A stretch of 64,000 nucleotides of DNA from Chinchilla lanigera (GCF_000276665.1 NW_004955417.1:24083161-24147160), one strand, 5' to 3'. Positions 32,731 through 45,106 are shown, numbered from the stretch's first letter. A program made the numbers and translations. Notes: a model not told the origin generated them from the sequence alone.

Positions 32731-33075
32731 AAATTTTAATGTAATACAAGTAGATATTAATACAGAAAATATTTAAGAGCATTCTTTTTACTTCTATAAA
32801 AAAAACAAAACTTCATAATAAAATAGGAATAACAATAGTTAATATGCTGTGTATCATAATCTTAAAAGAATGGCCAAAATGTTGAGGGTACAAGGCAGAG
32901 AAAAAAAGACTCTCTTACAAAAAAGAAACAGATAAAAATACAAAACTTTCTCTTCAGTGAACTAAGAGAGACTAGTAATGTAGATGAAGCAAATTAGCGA
33001 TATATAAGATATTTTTGAAATAACAGAGAAGATAATTTGGGAAATCATTTGCATTTTTCCCTACTTCCTATTTAC
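32731..33075. other. AT-rich sequence after the L1 fragment
   Basis: AT-rich and possibly the L1 3' tail, but not assignable with confidence. No gene seen. Confidence 0.35.
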
Positions 33076-33079
33076 CTTC

Positions 33080-33260
33080 TATTTTGATCTCTCTATATCT
33101 CTATTGATATTTCTATACATATCTCTAAAGATATAGATAGCTCTCTCTAAGAGAGGGAGATAGACATAGAGATAGAGATAGATAGAGTTAGAGATAGAGA
33201 TAGAGATGCTAGAGACGATAGAGATAGAGATAAATAGAGATAGATATATTGAGTTTCTCA
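33080..33260. repeat. AGATAG/TCTCTA satellite with inverted halves
   Basis: A pyrimidine-rich half (about 33083-33135, TCTCTATA units) is followed by a purine-rich half (about 33150-33250, AGAGATAGAGAT units). 'ctctctaagagag' at 33151-33163 sits at the turn, so the two halves can pair as a long imperfect hairpin. The minus-strand frame here is a Ser/Ile repeat artefact. Confidence 0.85.
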
Positions 33261-34890
33261 TACAAGAGAAGACAAGGGATTTTAAGCATGGGTATCTGAC
33301 TTACTTCACTTACCATTATGTTCTCAAGTTGCAGTCATTGCCTAACATGAAATATTAAGGAATTTCTGAGCTACAGTTGTAGGGGGTAAGAAGGGAGTAA
33401 ATGTGATAAGGAAGTAATGTTGGTAAGTTATGAAACACAGGATAAGCAACATTGCTGATCTGAGGCATGGGAGGCTGTCAAAGATTAAATGGTCTCTGGC
33501 ATCAAATGCAGCATTAAACTTGGGGAAGATGAGGATGGAGAAAAATGTAGGAAGATATTAGTGATGTGGTTAAAACAAACCAATAAGAACACACCTTTTG
33601 TAGGACATTGGAGACTGAAGCCTGAGGCGGAGGGCTTCATTATCGAGGGGATTCAAACAAACAGGAGAATAGAGCCAGCCATATATATTTGAAGAACATA
33701 GGTGTAAGGGTAATTTGTAGAGACCCTGGGTCAATGAGTATATTTTCTATTATAGTTTGAATAATGTGGGCAAGAGCAAGGCAATAGGAGAGAAGTTACC
33801 ACACAGCATTTTTTGCACTGGGGTGCACCCTGGAACCACCCCAGGGCACTCTGGAGAAACACAGGTGCCCAGAGACCCAGTCAGATCTGGGTAGAGCCAA
33901 GTCTGGGAGAGCTTCAGGCTTCCCAAGGTAAGGAGCAAGAGCATTACTCGGAGGGAGAACATGGAAGGGACGGGGTTTCCCTGCCAAAGCAAGGAAGCAA
34001 ATGGTTCTTCTCCATGGAAAGAGGAAGGGAGCAGGAAAAAGAGAAGGATGGAGAGCGGGGAAGAGGAGAAGGCTCTCTCCTCTCTAGTTCGTGGTATTTG
34101 TTGCTGTCAGGACACAATTTTATTCCCCCAGCTCATACTTATTATTTGAGGTCAAGTTCTGCTTGAGGCCTTCGAAGAGAAAATGCAATTTTGCAGCATC
34201 TCTTTGCCTTCTCTGGACTTGGAAGGTCATACCAGTCAGTTTCTGATCCAGGGGTGACAAAGTTAGAGCCACGAGGGAGACACAGCCACCCACACCAGGG
34301 TCAAGGGTCAACCTGAGCAATAAAAGCGTGTCACCCAACACGGGTGCACTGTGTCCAGCCTGCGGAGGGTCAGCCTGCGTTGTTTTTTCTCAGAGACCTC
34401 AGGCTGCTCTGCATGTTGTGATCTTCTGTCTGGTTCCATTTCATTTTCAAGCTTTTCCTACTGGAAGCAGTTACTTTTTGCCATTAGCAGGTGAATAAAC
34501 AAGAGACACACATGGCGTGGTGGAAATTGCTGACGAGGGCTCCACCTCCGCACACCAATGGAGAATTACTCTGCGCTTTCTACGTTTACCTCTGTTAGAC
34601 GTATCTATCTGGAGATGGCGTCAGGTCCCATAGAGTCATGACCTGGTCCCACAAGAGCATCGCCATTTCAGATACTAATCTCAAGTGCCAATCGCAGTTG
34701 TAACTGGGTAGCCAGGGGCAACCAGGGGCAAAGATGAACATATACATTTCTTATTATAATCACACCATTATATATGTGCATATCATATGTGTGCACGTAT
34801 ATCATCTAAGAGAAGATTCAAAGCATAGCATTGTGAATAGAAAGGAAATGCTACTTGTTGCTGATGTCTTCTCTCATGGTTTTAAATGGT
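33261..34890. other. Unassigned sequence
   Basis: No recognised gene. A 117-codon plus frame (33813-34166) overlaps minus frames and ends in a purine-rich stretch at 34010-34070. It shows no domain and is considered chance. Confidence 0.4.
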
Positions 34891-34893
34891 TCT

Positions 34894-34922
34894 TTTATTA
34901 TTATTATTATTATTATTATTAT
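34894..34922 (+). repeat. (TTA)n microsatellite
   Basis: About eight TTA/ATT units in a row. Confidence 0.9.
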
Positions 34923-35270
34923 CCTAAACATTTAGATAAACAGACCTCCCAATGTGCTTGATGGCACTGGCATCTAGTTGGATCTCATCAGAAATCTGAA
35001 TTCTCTTGCCTAGACCTGCTGGGTGGGCAACTTCAGTGACCACGGTGAAGGGAATCCTCCAGGTGGTTCTGACATGCCGAGGTGTGAGAGCCACGCTCCT
35101 CACTGTCCAGCTTGGCAGAGGCTATGAGGGAAGGCTTCTACTTGTGCTTTGTAACACTCAGCTGAGACATCCGAGATTCTCACCAAATCAGATGAATTCT
35201 TGCCTTATAGAATGAACAGCATGTGCATCTTGTAGGATACATGATACAATTCTTTGTTTGTTTTTTTTTT
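34923..35270. other. Unassigned sequence
   Basis: No recognised gene or repeat before the SINE cluster that begins with the T-rich run at 35256. Confidence 0.4.
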
Positions 35271-35298
35271 TTGTTTTTCTCCGGTACCGGGAACCGAA
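35271..35298 (-). repeat. ID SINE remnant at gap edge, antisense
   Basis: After a T-rich run, 'ctccggtaccgggaaccgaa' is the reverse complement of the ID 3' end ('ttcg..tcccggtaccgg'). The rest falls in the N gap. Confidence 0.75.
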
Positions 35299-35496
35299 NN
35301 NNNNNNNNNNNNNNNNNNNNNNNNNNNNNNNNNNNNNNNNNNNNNNNNNNNNNNNNNNNNNNNNNNNNNNNNNNNNNNNNNNNNNNNNNNNNNNNNNNNN
35401 NNNNNNNNNNNNNNNNNNNNNNNNNNNNNNNNNNNNNNNNNNNNNNNNNNNNNNNNNNNNNNNNNNNNNNNNNNNNNNNNNNNNNNNNNNNNNNNN
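35299..35496. other. Assembly gap (198 N)
   Basis: 198 N between an antisense ID fragment and an antisense B1. Because 198 is not a placeholder length, the gap size may be estimated. Frames across it are meaningless. Confidence 1.
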
Positions 35497-35601
35497 CTTG
35501 AACTCACTTTGTAGTCCAGGTTGGCCTCAAACTTTCAGCAGTCCTCCTGCCTCAGCCTCCTGAGTGCTGGGATTACAGACATGTGCCACCACGCCTGGCT
35601 T
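35497..35601 (-). repeat. B1 SINE, antisense, truncated by gap
   Basis: Plus strand 'cttgaactcactttgtagtc', 'cctcctgcctcagcctcctg', 'catgtgccaccacgcctggc' is the reverse complement of B1. Its 3' part lies in the gap. Confidence 0.9.
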
Positions 35602-36550
35602 TATCCAGTGATTTGTAAAACCTTGCGCTGTTCTGATTGTTCTCTTGATATTATCTATATGAATGCTCTCATGAGCCGGGAGCAGCTCTCACATCACATC
35701 TGTGTATGCCAGTCTGTCAGATACGTGACTGTATCTTGCTTTTTAATGGAGAGGTGCTGCTAGAATTTTCTTCCATTTCTGAAATAAGAAACCTCTGGAT
35801 TTTGAATGAATATATCTTTTCCTTTTCATGTTTGTAATTTAGAACATTAATAAGTGGCAGGGTTGAGTCTTGATTTTTCAGTCATTTATTTCTTCCACTC
35901 ACCCCCTAAACCCCTGGCTCCATTTGTCTTTGGATTTGTCCTTGAGATACGTCTGCAATGTGTGGCATCCTGGCTCCTGGGTTGGTACGCTGGGTTCCTC
36001 AACTTCATCTGATTTCAGTTCCGTGCAATAAATAATAGCCATTTTAGATAGAGTTTTAGCTATGAATAGCTTCTCTCCCCATAACTTCATCTTATATTTA
36101 TTGCCTAAGATGATAGATTGAAAGTCATCACCTAGCAACTGGCACATTTTTCTCTTGTGGTCTGGTTACTTGTAATGATTGACTATTGCTATCGCTTCGC
36201 TTGCTCGGCTTGGTCAAAAAATGGATAGAAGGGGTCTAAAAATAGAGGTCCATTTACATACTCCCAAGATTATCAGTGCAACTTACTGAAATGAATTTGT
36301 TCGTACAAAATGCTTTGTCTATCAATTTATTTCTCACACCTTCAAAAGGAGTAGCTGATTCAAGTCTATCTAGGATTGTACACTTACAGTACCTTTATTA
36401 GTTCTGTTATCTGAGACCCCCAGATCTCCTGTTGGAGACTGGCTTTCGTGACTCTGTAAAGAAAGCAACTAACAACTTAAAGCGAGAAAGAACACAAAGA
36501 TTTTTATATCGCTTCATGTTCATTTCTCATATATTGCTCTGTCACAAAAA
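35602..36550. other. Unassigned sequence
   Basis: No recognised gene or repeat. Bases 36170-36420 are repeat-free. Confidence 0.4.
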
Positions 36551-36564
36551 ATTAATGCTTTGTA

Positions 36565-36690
36565 CTTTAAAAGAGCCTTTCATCCAAAAACCTCAAAGAA
36601 CTTTATAAATAAGTAAGTATGATTATCCACACTTACAGGTTGGGAATGATGCACAAAGCTGTTAAAAGTGTATGGTGCATTATTGCCAAA
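36565..36690 (-). repeat. Possible ancient SINE/UCON-like relic
   Basis: 'gagcctttcatccaaaaacc', 'tcaaagaactttataaataa' and 'gtatgattatccacacttac' resemble a widely conserved amniote repeat with 'catccaaaggatctcaaagc' and 'attatccccattttac'. The family name is uncertain. Confidence 0.4.
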
Positions 36691-39107
36691 CTCCAGAAGA
36701 AGTTCATTTTAATTAAGTGCATATAAAATCAGCTGATTTATGCGTAAGAGGTTTGCACATGGAAACAAGGCTTGCCAGGCCTCAGCAGAGCATAGATATT
36801 AACAAAGGTGCACTAATAGTAAACTGAGGTGTTGCTGGCTTTCCTCTCCTGCATAATTCAAGACCCCAGCTCTCTGCAAAGGCTCCTGTGGGTATCTATG
36901 TGTCTCCAGGTGGCATTTCCCCTCAGCTCAAGAGCTGTCCACCCTGTGGGGCATGGAATGTCCAGTCAGTGCTGAGACTCAGTTCTTGCCTGGCCCTGCC
37001 AGACTCTCGCAGGGCCAGTCATGCCCCTCCGGTGCCCAAGTTGCGCAGTGCTGGTGGCCCGTGGTGACTCAGGAGAGCATGTACTGTTCTATGTGTGTCA
37101 TCTGCTATGACGAGGCAGAGTGAGGCAATGCATTTTGAACTCCAGTGTTTCACAAGTGGCTTTTCTTTTCAAGGGCAACTTTGCAAGAGCTGGCCTCAGA
37201 GAGGCGACCCAGTGATGCACATCCTGTTGAAATCAGAACGCGGTGACTTCTATGTGCTGGAGACCATGCTTGCTCATTCACACACAACCTGACCTATGAG
37301 CAAGAGCAGAGCAGCTCCTGCTGTCCAAGACCTAGCCTGACACCATCAACTAAGCCTTGAAATTCTGCTGGCATAACATAAGCTCTCACAGAACCTCCAC
37401 ATTGGGCAGGACCACTTTGATGAGGGTGGATCAAGACAACAACCAGACCCTTCTGTGGCCTCGGTGGAACACACCCAGAAATGTGAGTATTGTCCAGGCA
37501 GAAGATACAGCCAACCATTTTAACTCAAAGTGGGGAACGCTGGCAAGGAGTGGGGGTATTCTAGGATTAGGCCACCTAATATACCTTCGCTAGGATGAGG
37601 GAGCAATGAAGTGAGGCTGATGCTATAAAGAAGTTGCTTTTGCCCCCTTCCTGATGGCGCTCCGTCTAAGGCAAAGCCTTTCCTTTCATCCTTCCTTCCC
37701 TACACTCCTCACCATGAAGCCAAGTCCTAGAAATAAGTCCTAGAATATCACCTCCTGACACTTCTCAAAGTTCACTGTGATGTTCTTACTATACGGAGCA
37801 ACCACACTGCATTGTGCAACTATAGATGTGTCCTTAGCGGACTTTGGCTGGAGGACGCTGGTACCCAGGTGGACACAACAGTGGCTCCCTGGGCCTCTGA
37901 CTTTTTGTTGCCTTTGACCAGTGGAGAAACCAACAGACCATGAAGGAGGATGGGGTCAGGGTTCCTACTTGCCCAGCGTCTTCTCTCAGGTGACCTGTGG
38001 CCCCTCCTTCCACATTCCAGGGACCACACAAGCTCACCTGTGTAAGTAATGTGGAAATAGGCAGCAACACTTCTCGATTTCCCTAAATTCTGGCCACTTC
38101 TTTGCATGGCATTTCTTTGGCAGAGCTCAACTTACCCAGTGTAGGAGTGCCGTTGACCTGTAACTGGGACCAGCAGTGACCAAAGCTTTTTAATAGATTC
38201 TCTTCATTACACACTGGCCCGTTCGCTTAGGTTGTGTTCTTCAAAAGGTATTGCCAGGCACATCCCTGAAGGGACAGAGCCATGCTTTGACAAGTTATCC
38301 TTTGTGGCTGTCCTACCTAATTTAATAGTTTAGAAAGAGCTTCAGAAATTATTAAATTTCATGATCCCTTGACTACTAGCTTTTGGACCTTGAGATCAGA
38401 AAACTGAAATTGCACAATGGCTGTGGAAATCAAGTCCCTGAGGAAAAAATATTAGAGTTACAGGGATGTACATTATGCAAGGAAACCCATTTTCACTCTA
38501 AAGAAAGTAAAGAGAATATAAATCAAAGACATCAGTGGCCCTAACCATGGATCCTCCAAAAGATCACCCTTAATTAGCACATTTAAAGATGTTTAGCATC
38601 GCACCACATTTTTTATCCTTTTAAAACCAACCACAGACTGATTATAAAGTTCAGAGGATGTGGTAGCAAATTTCCTTTCATGGAAGCTGTAATGTAAGGA
38701 AGTGCAGGTCTACGCGTGGTGTTTTAAGGGTTGGCACACTATTTGTTCTCCTGGTGACTTAGTTTGCATTGCTTTTCAAAAATGATAACATTTTCTTTTT
38801 AAATATGTGATTTTTTTAAAAAAAGTTTCATGCAGATAAAGTTGTTTCAAAATTACATGTTGGGGCTACATTTTTTGTTCCTGTTGGAATACATTTTTGC
38901 TTTTATAGTGGAAGTTAGTATGAAAATAAGAGCTGCCTAGGGAAATTTTTGTGGCCAGTCTTCAGGACTCCTTGTAGTCCGATAGTGGGCTACTTCCAGG
39001 CTGTCTGCGGATATTTCAGCACCCCAGGGTCCTTCAAAGGAGATCTAAGAATAGTCCTAGAGACGTTTGAATTGTAAGGGAGCACAAAGGAATGCCCTAC
39101 ATCTTCT
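36691..39107. other. Largely unassigned sequence with a possible conserved block
   Basis: No gene is supported. 38480-38680 is repeat-free with 'cccttaattagcacatttaa' and 'aaaaccaaccacagactgat', which could be regulatory. Frames up to 95 codons at 37820-38107 lack domains. Confidence 0.35.
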
Positions 39108-39183
39108 CTGTGGAGCTGGGAATTGAACCTGGGGTCACCAGCCTGCTAGCAGGCACAATGCCCCTGAGCGGCACTCCCAGCCC
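39108..39183 (-). repeat. ID-like SINE, antisense, diverged
   Basis: Plus strand 'gagctgggaattgaacctgg' and 'gcacaatgcccctgagcggc', ending 'cactcccagccca', is a worn reverse complement of an ID element. Confidence 0.7.
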
Positions 39184-39560
39184 AGAACACCCAGCTTCCA
39201 ATGTGCGACCTCCAGGGAACCGCAAAGCCACCTGGGAACTCTTCCTTAGGGGTAATTATCTTCAATGACTGAAGAAAGCTTCCTTTTCTTGCTCCTGGTG
39301 AAGTGTTTTCATAACAGATAATTATTTTAAGTAAACACACAGAGATGGAAAATTTTTCATGAATTTAAAGTTAGAAGAGAGCCTTCAAAGAAGTTGCAGG
39401 ATTGCTGTGGACTGCAGGTTGGAATATGACCTCAGAATCTAAGGGAATACAGTATCTGGGCTTTGCAGTTAGGCAATAACTACACGTTATGCTGATCATG
39501 CGGAAGATGAGATTTTCATTTTTGGCTTGGAAATGCACAGTGACTTACTCGCTGGGGGAG
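39184..39560. other. Unassigned sequence
   Basis: No gene or repeat is recognised between the ID element and the MIR-like trace that follows; frames here lack domains. Confidence 0.35.
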
Positions 39561-39640
39561 GAAGTTACTCAACCTTCTAACCTTCAGTTCCCTCACCCAG
39601 GCAAAGGACTGTGCCCTGACGCGTTTGTTCCTGTGGAGAT
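39560..39640 (+). repeat. Possible MIR relic, sense
   Basis: 'gaagttactcaaccttctaa' and 'ccttcagttccctcacccag' resemble MIR core ('aagttacttaacctctctg', 'cctcagtttcctcatc'). Confidence 0.5.
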
Positions 39641-39784
39641 TAAAGTCATCCATACTTCCGGACCTCAGCACAGGTCTACTAGACCCCATCCATGTTTATT
39701 AGTATTTTTCTTGTGCTTATTGCAGTTATATTAGTCCAATGTTTTATTTGAAAACTAATATCCTTTATAAAGTGTGGAGGGGCT

Positions 39785-40375
39785 TGAAGCCATGTTTAAG
39801 AAGTCATATTCTGTGGTCTGTTCTCTGGTGACTCTTCACTGGGATCTGTCAGCTTGACTGGATTAAGAAATGTCTGGCAGGTTGGTAAACTCAGTCCCGG
39901 GTCTGTGTGTGGAGCGTGTCCAGAGAGGATGGGCCTGTGGGCCCGCACACTGAGGAGGAAGCCCAATCCTTGCCACCGAACAATAGGTGGATAGCACGGG
40001 TGGAATGAAAGAAGGGGAGGCAAGGAAGTTGTGTCTCTTTGGAAGAACTCCCCTCTGCTCCAGTAGGTGCGTCTTTTGCCGTTCTCTCCTCTGGACATCA
40101 ATCTCCCATTTTTTCAGCCTCTGATGCAGACTTAAACTAGTGACTCTCCAGGGCACTCCCAGGCCTTCGACCTTGAGCTGGGGCTATGTCCTCGGTCCCT
40201 CTTGTTCTGCATTTTGCGTCTTCTCAGGCTGAGCAGCTCCTGGGTCCTCCAGCTCTCCAGTGGGCAGAGGCCACTATGGCCTTTCCTGCCTGTGATGCAC
40301 CCCCTTGCATACTTACACATGCATTTTCTATTAATCATGTTCCTCCAGAGAACCCTAACCAATACACGCCCATTG
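39785..40375 (+). mobile_element. LTR-like interspersed relic
   Basis: Contains 'gtcagcttgactggattaag', 'gtccagagaggatgggcctg' and ends 'gttcctccagagaaccctaa', 'ccaataca'. That start-end signature matches a mammalian LTR/MER repeat whose consensus closes in 'ccagagaaccctgactaata'. Family not named. All frames inside it (39796-40486) are non-genic. Confidence 0.5.
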
Positions 40376-40499
40376 CAGATTTCTAGGAATGCCTGCTTCT
40401 CAAACAATGAACAGATCAATTTAATTAATTGCATTCTTGGAGAAGTATGCAAATATAATATAATTCTTGTATTTCTGATTAACTGATTTTGTCAAGGGT

Positions 40500-41745
40500 A
40501 CCACAATAATTTATCAGGGGGAAGTAATCATTTCAAACAAATGGTTCCGGAACAACAAAACAATGAAGTTGGACTTCTATTCCACACCATACACAAAAGT
40601 GAACTCAAAATGGAAACAGGTCCCAGACCTAACTATAAGAGCTAAAACTAGAGAAGTCTTAGAAGACTGAAACATCAGAATAAGTCCTTATGGCCTGGAG
40701 TTGGCAATGCTTTCTTGGAAAGGACAAAAGAAATACAAAGGACAAAAGAAAAAAATTGGGAATTGTTTTTCATTTTGCAAATGATACTATTGAAAAGGTA
40801 AAAAGAAAACAGAATGAAAGAAAAGCTGGTAATGATACATCCGATAAGGGACTTGTATCCACAATATAAAAAGAATATTTACAAATCAATAAATGACAAA
40901 TAACCACATTAAGATGGACAAAGGATATAAGCAGATATTTCCCAAGAGAAGATATAGAAATGACAAATAAGCACATGAAAAGTACACAACACTGTTAATC
41001 ATTCTAGAAATGCAAATCAAAACCAGAATGTAGTATCATCTGACACTCACTGGGAAGGCTGTAGCAAAATGTAACAAGTGGTTGTGAGCATGTGGACAAA
41101 TTACAACACTGCCACATTGCTGGTGGAAGTATAAATAGTTCAGCCACTTTGGAAAACAGTCTGGCGGGCTCTTACCACTTAAACAGAGTTAGTTACTCTA
41201 CAAACCAGCCATTCCACTCCTCAGAAAATACCTAAAAGAAGAAAGAATAGTTGCCTCCACTAAAGTTGTAGATGACTGTTACTAGCAATGTGGTTCATAA
41301 TAGTCAAAAGTGGAAACATCCCAAATATCTGTCAGCCGATGAGTGGATAAACAACATGTGGTGTAATCATGCAAAGGAATATTACTTGGCAATGCAAAGG
41401 AATGAAGTTCTGCTATATTCTACAACATGGATGAACCCTAAAAACATGATGACGTGTGAAAGAATTCAGAAGTGACCACATAATGTATGATTTAACCCGT
41501 ATGAAATGTCCAGGATCGGAGGAGAAAGGAGGTCAGTAGCTCGCAAGAGATGAAGAGGAAGCAGAATTGTCATGAATAAAGAGTACTGCTAATAATGATA
41601 GGTTTCTTTATCAGTTAATGAAAGTATTCTGAAATTATATTTTGGTGGTGGTTGTGCAACCCTATAATATACTTTAAAATATGGAATTGTGCATTTAAAG
41701 TGAATAATTTTTACAACATATTTATTATATCTCAAGAAAGTTGCT
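40500..41745 (+). mobile_element. Old LINE-1 3' end, sense
   Basis: ORF2 C-terminal and 3'UTR landmarks in order: 'ccacaccatacacaaaagtg' (40580), 'aaaactagagaagtcttaga' (40645), 'taagcagatatttcccaaga' (40928), 'gaaatgcaaatcaaaaccag' (41005), 'ggaaacatcccaaatatctg' (41310), 'caaaggaatattacttggca' (41370). It ends with 'ttattatatctcaagaaagt'. Stops and shifts throughout. The 67-codon frame at 41272-41475 is an L1 ORF2 remnant. Confidence 0.85.
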
Positions 41746-42400
41746 TTTTAAGAAAAGAAAACAAATGCAAAATGGGTCTTGCGTGTGACTTTATGGTTAG
41801 TTTCCTAAATATAGATTTTTTAAAGATATATTTGACCGCTGCGTTGGATGTATTCAACACCAACCCTCATGCAGTCCATATCCTTTTACGATCAGCTTGT
41901 TTCACTCTGCATAAGGCACCAGGTCCTTGGGAACTTGGCTTCCTGTCCCTTGTAGAAGAGGGGCAGAGCACTTTGGATCAGGCCCTCCCTCCCCCGCTCT
42001 CAGACAAGCAGGACCGTCTGACTCACAGCTGAGGTGGCCTCTGGGGTGAACATGATTTTGTACATGCTTGAAATTTCTTCCCAGCTTTTTGCCTTCCATT
42101 CACACATTGCTTGAAGTGGGGTTCTAGCTCTGCATAGCTTAAAAGTGGTAGGTGTGGTCACCTGGGCCACCCACAAGTAGGTTGACTGTCCTCATGAAGG
42201 TGGGCGTGCAGAAGGATGAACATATAGATTAAGGAGCTAAAGCCTTGAAGGACACAAAGACTTAGCTCAAAACCAGTGCCCTGAGCCTCCGACCTGCTGA
42301 CAGTCTATACCCAGACAGAGCATTGTAAAGCTCCACCTTCTAGATACACCACACAATCTCCATTTTCTTTTCTTAGATGGGATAGTTCTGGGTGCTTTTC
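41746..42400. other. Unassigned sequence
   Basis: A 126-codon frame (41652-42032) starts inside the L1 tail and runs into unassigned DNA, so it is not a gene. No other signal seen. Confidence 0.4.
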
Positions 42401-42401
42401 T

Positions 42402-42402
<1 letters not shown>

Positions 42403-42441
<39 letters not shown>
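42403..42441 (+). repeat. (CA)n microsatellite
   Basis: CA run, followed at 42494-42518 by TA and GA dinucleotide runs. Confidence 0.95.
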
Positions 42442-42518
42442 AGCAATTAAAATTCTGTCCATGGATTGTAAATAATATTTTAGATGGCTGGAAATATATA
42501 TATATAGAGAGAGAGAGC

Positions 42519-43150
42519 AAAGATTTGATATGTAGTGACTCATAATTATTCTGAGTCAGAAAAAGGGGGTTTAAATCTTGACTCTTTCAGGTAAATGTAC
42601 CAAACTTTGGACAAAGCCACGTGTGCCCTTCCCAGGATTGGTTCTCTCTTCTGTTAATAAGCCGATGGCTTCTCCTTTCATGCAGAAGTGACCTGAGGAT
42701 CCAACAGGACAATATTTACCCAAGGGCTTTTGTAAAGTGAGAAAAGCTCTCCCTGGCATCTTCATTGCCCATGGGCCTGTCTAATGTCGCCAGTAAGATT
42801 AAGGCTGGTTCTGGGCTGAGTGTGAACGTTGGATCCGATTTGCTGATTTATTGGCTGTTGGGGAGCTGGGAGTGTTCAAGTCACCTTTACCCAACTCATG
42901 CCAAGGAGGCTGGGGCGTATCACAGCTGAAGGGTGCTGGGCAGGGCGGGGGCGGTCACTCATTTAACAACTATGCATGAGCGCTACTTGGATCTAGGAGC
43001 TTGGCATAAAGGAGATTAGTAAACTGACAAAAACTTCCTCTCCCTGGAACTTCCAGGGGAAGAAGATCCAATAATCATTGAAATAAAAATATAATGTCAG
43101 AGAATTTTAGGTACTTCGCAGATAGTAAAGCAAGAGAAAAGAGTAGAGAG
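42519..43150. other. Unassigned sequence
   Basis: No gene seen. 'cttggcataaaggagattag' near 43000 may be a worn MIR/L2 piece. Confidence 0.35.
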
Positions 43151-43164
43151 TGAAGATGGAGACT

Positions 43165-43535
43165 TCTTAAACTTTTTTATTCTTTTTACTTTGGGCACCT
43201 TCAAACCTTTAGAAAGTTGAAATAACACTGTACAACAAACACTATTTTCTTTTCACCGAAATTCACCCATTATTAACATTATGCCATATTTGCTTTCTCT
43301 CTCCGTTCTATGTATGTCTCTCTGTGCATGCTCATTTACACACATGTGGGCTTTCATTTAAAGTAAGCTGCAGACATCATGACATTTTGTCCTTAAGTAG
43401 TACGGCCAGTATTTCCCACGAGCAAGATCTTCACTCATGTAACCGCAATGCTATTATGACGCTTAATAGGACACTGCAACATTATTTAGTGTGTGACAGA
43501 ATGAAATTGTCTTCAGCTATCCCAGAAATGTCTTT
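43165..43535 (-). mobile_element. LINE-1 3'UTR relic, antisense
   Basis: 'gtaagctgcagacatcatga', 'cattttgtccttaagtagta', 'atgtaaccgcaatgctatta' match the recalled antisense 3' region of old mammalian L1 (L1M). The frame at 43324-43557 lies within it. Confidence 0.65.
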
Positions 43536-43779
43536 CACAGCTGTTCTTATTATATAAAAAAGACAGAGTTTGATTTGACTGTTTGGGTGACTTAAAATCT
43601 GTGTTTTTACAGGTGTGGCATTTGAGGAAAGACTGGACGGTTAGGATGGTCTGGTTCCTGAGACTTTGATGCATGCGGAACAGCCAGGCTCTGAGGTAGG
43701 ACAGAATGGATGTGTGTGAGAAATCTCCGCCTTGGCTGGGAGTAAGAGGGAGAGTTTCGGGCAGAGTGTGGGGAAGCGG

Positions 43780-44010
43780 GTGGTGGAGGGGCTTGTGGAT
43801 GTGGGTAGGGGGTTCAGAGCTGCATTGATTCCAAAGAGGAAGCCACCAGAGGATTAAGGACTAGGAAGGGATATGATTTGTCTCATGTTTTCAAAAGATG
43901 ATTCTCCCTGCTGTGTGGAGGCCACACTGAGTCAGACAAAGTGGGAGCCAGAACATCCTTTGCAAGCCCAGGTGGCAGAGGCTCCTGCAGGATCCCCCAC
44001 TCCCACCCGG
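43780..44010 (-). mobile_element. L2 LINE relic, antisense
   Basis: 'aagggatatgatttgtctca', 'tttcaaaagatgattctccc', 'tgctgtgtggaggccacact' are a worn reverse complement of L2 ORF2 sequence, opposite in strand to the L2 relic at 26.8 kb. Confidence 0.6.
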
Positions 44011-44960
44011 GGTCACCACTAAATTCTCAACCACCACTCCTGCACTGAGCTGAAGGGTCATAAATCTGAAGCTGGAAACTAGTACCATGCGGCCCAACTT
44101 GTTGATCGTTATGTTTTGTTTTGTCCATGTAGGTGTGTTTGGGCAATTTTACGAATATTCTCCTAGTTTAAAAAATTTGTTTTATCATTTTACAAAAATA
44201 AATGGGAAATGGAACAATAAATATTCTGAGACTACACTTAAGAAGGATAAGTCCCTTAAGTTAATATAATTAAGACCTATATTGGAGCTATTAATAATGT
44301 TAAAAGCGGGACATTTTATTGTAAGCCAAGCAATTCTGTGTTCAGTTGAGAAAAAAAGAATAATATAAAAATATATGCACAGCTCTGGAAATACGTCGTA
44401 AGAGACATCTGAAAAAACTGCAGTACTGGGGGCTATGCACTGAGTTTTAGCTTTTTTGAAGCAGAGATGTTCTTAAAAAGCATAAAAGCCTATTGTATGA
44501 ATTTTCAAGCATTTGATTTTTTTTTTGCACATTTTTCATATTCAATTAGTCAGGTAATTAGTATCAACTGTTACAGCAGACAAATCCTGCAATCTCAATG
44601 ACTTACACAATAAAATATTCCTAGCTCATGTCATTGTTCAAGGATGAGACATCCCTCTCTGTGCAGCCTTGTGATCTGCCATGTGTCACCTTCCCGGTGG
44701 CCTCTGATCCTCGGGGAGAAGGCTGCTAGGAGTTGCTGTGGCGGGCACTGCTTCTGCTCGGGCCTCAGAGGTTCCTGCCTGTCCTAGGCTGGGACATTCA
44801 GGGGAATATTTAGGAAAGTTGACTGGGTTAGTGGTTTCTCCATAGATATGACACGTGGCCGCAGGACTCAGTGAAGCCAACTTTAGGAAGAAGGAAAGGA
44901 AGCTTGTCAAGAGAATTCTGAAAGCAGCTAGAGCTTCGGCACCTTCGATTTTCCTACTCC
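44011..44960. other. Unassigned sequence
   Basis: AT-rich 44150-44600, then GC-richer to 44930. The 128-codon minus frame at 44686-45072 runs into a B1 element and is not a gene. Confidence 0.4.
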
Positions 44961-44967
44961 AGGCATT

Positions 44968-45106
44968 TCTTTTTTTTTTTTTTTTGAGACAGGGGCTCAC
45001 TATGCAGTTCAGGCTGGCCTTGAACTCACTTTGTGACCCACAGAGATCCTTCTGCCTCAGCCTCCCAAGCACTAGGATTACAGGCTTCTGCCACCACGCC
45101 TGGCTG
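44968..45106 (-). repeat. B1 SINE, antisense
   Basis: T-run, 'gagacaggggctcactatgc', 'ctggccttgaactcactttg', 'cctcagcctcccaagcacta', 'ccaccacgcctggctg'. The reverse complement of a B1. An intact target-site duplication is not certain ('gcatttcttt' left, 'gcattccttt' right). Confidence 0.9.
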
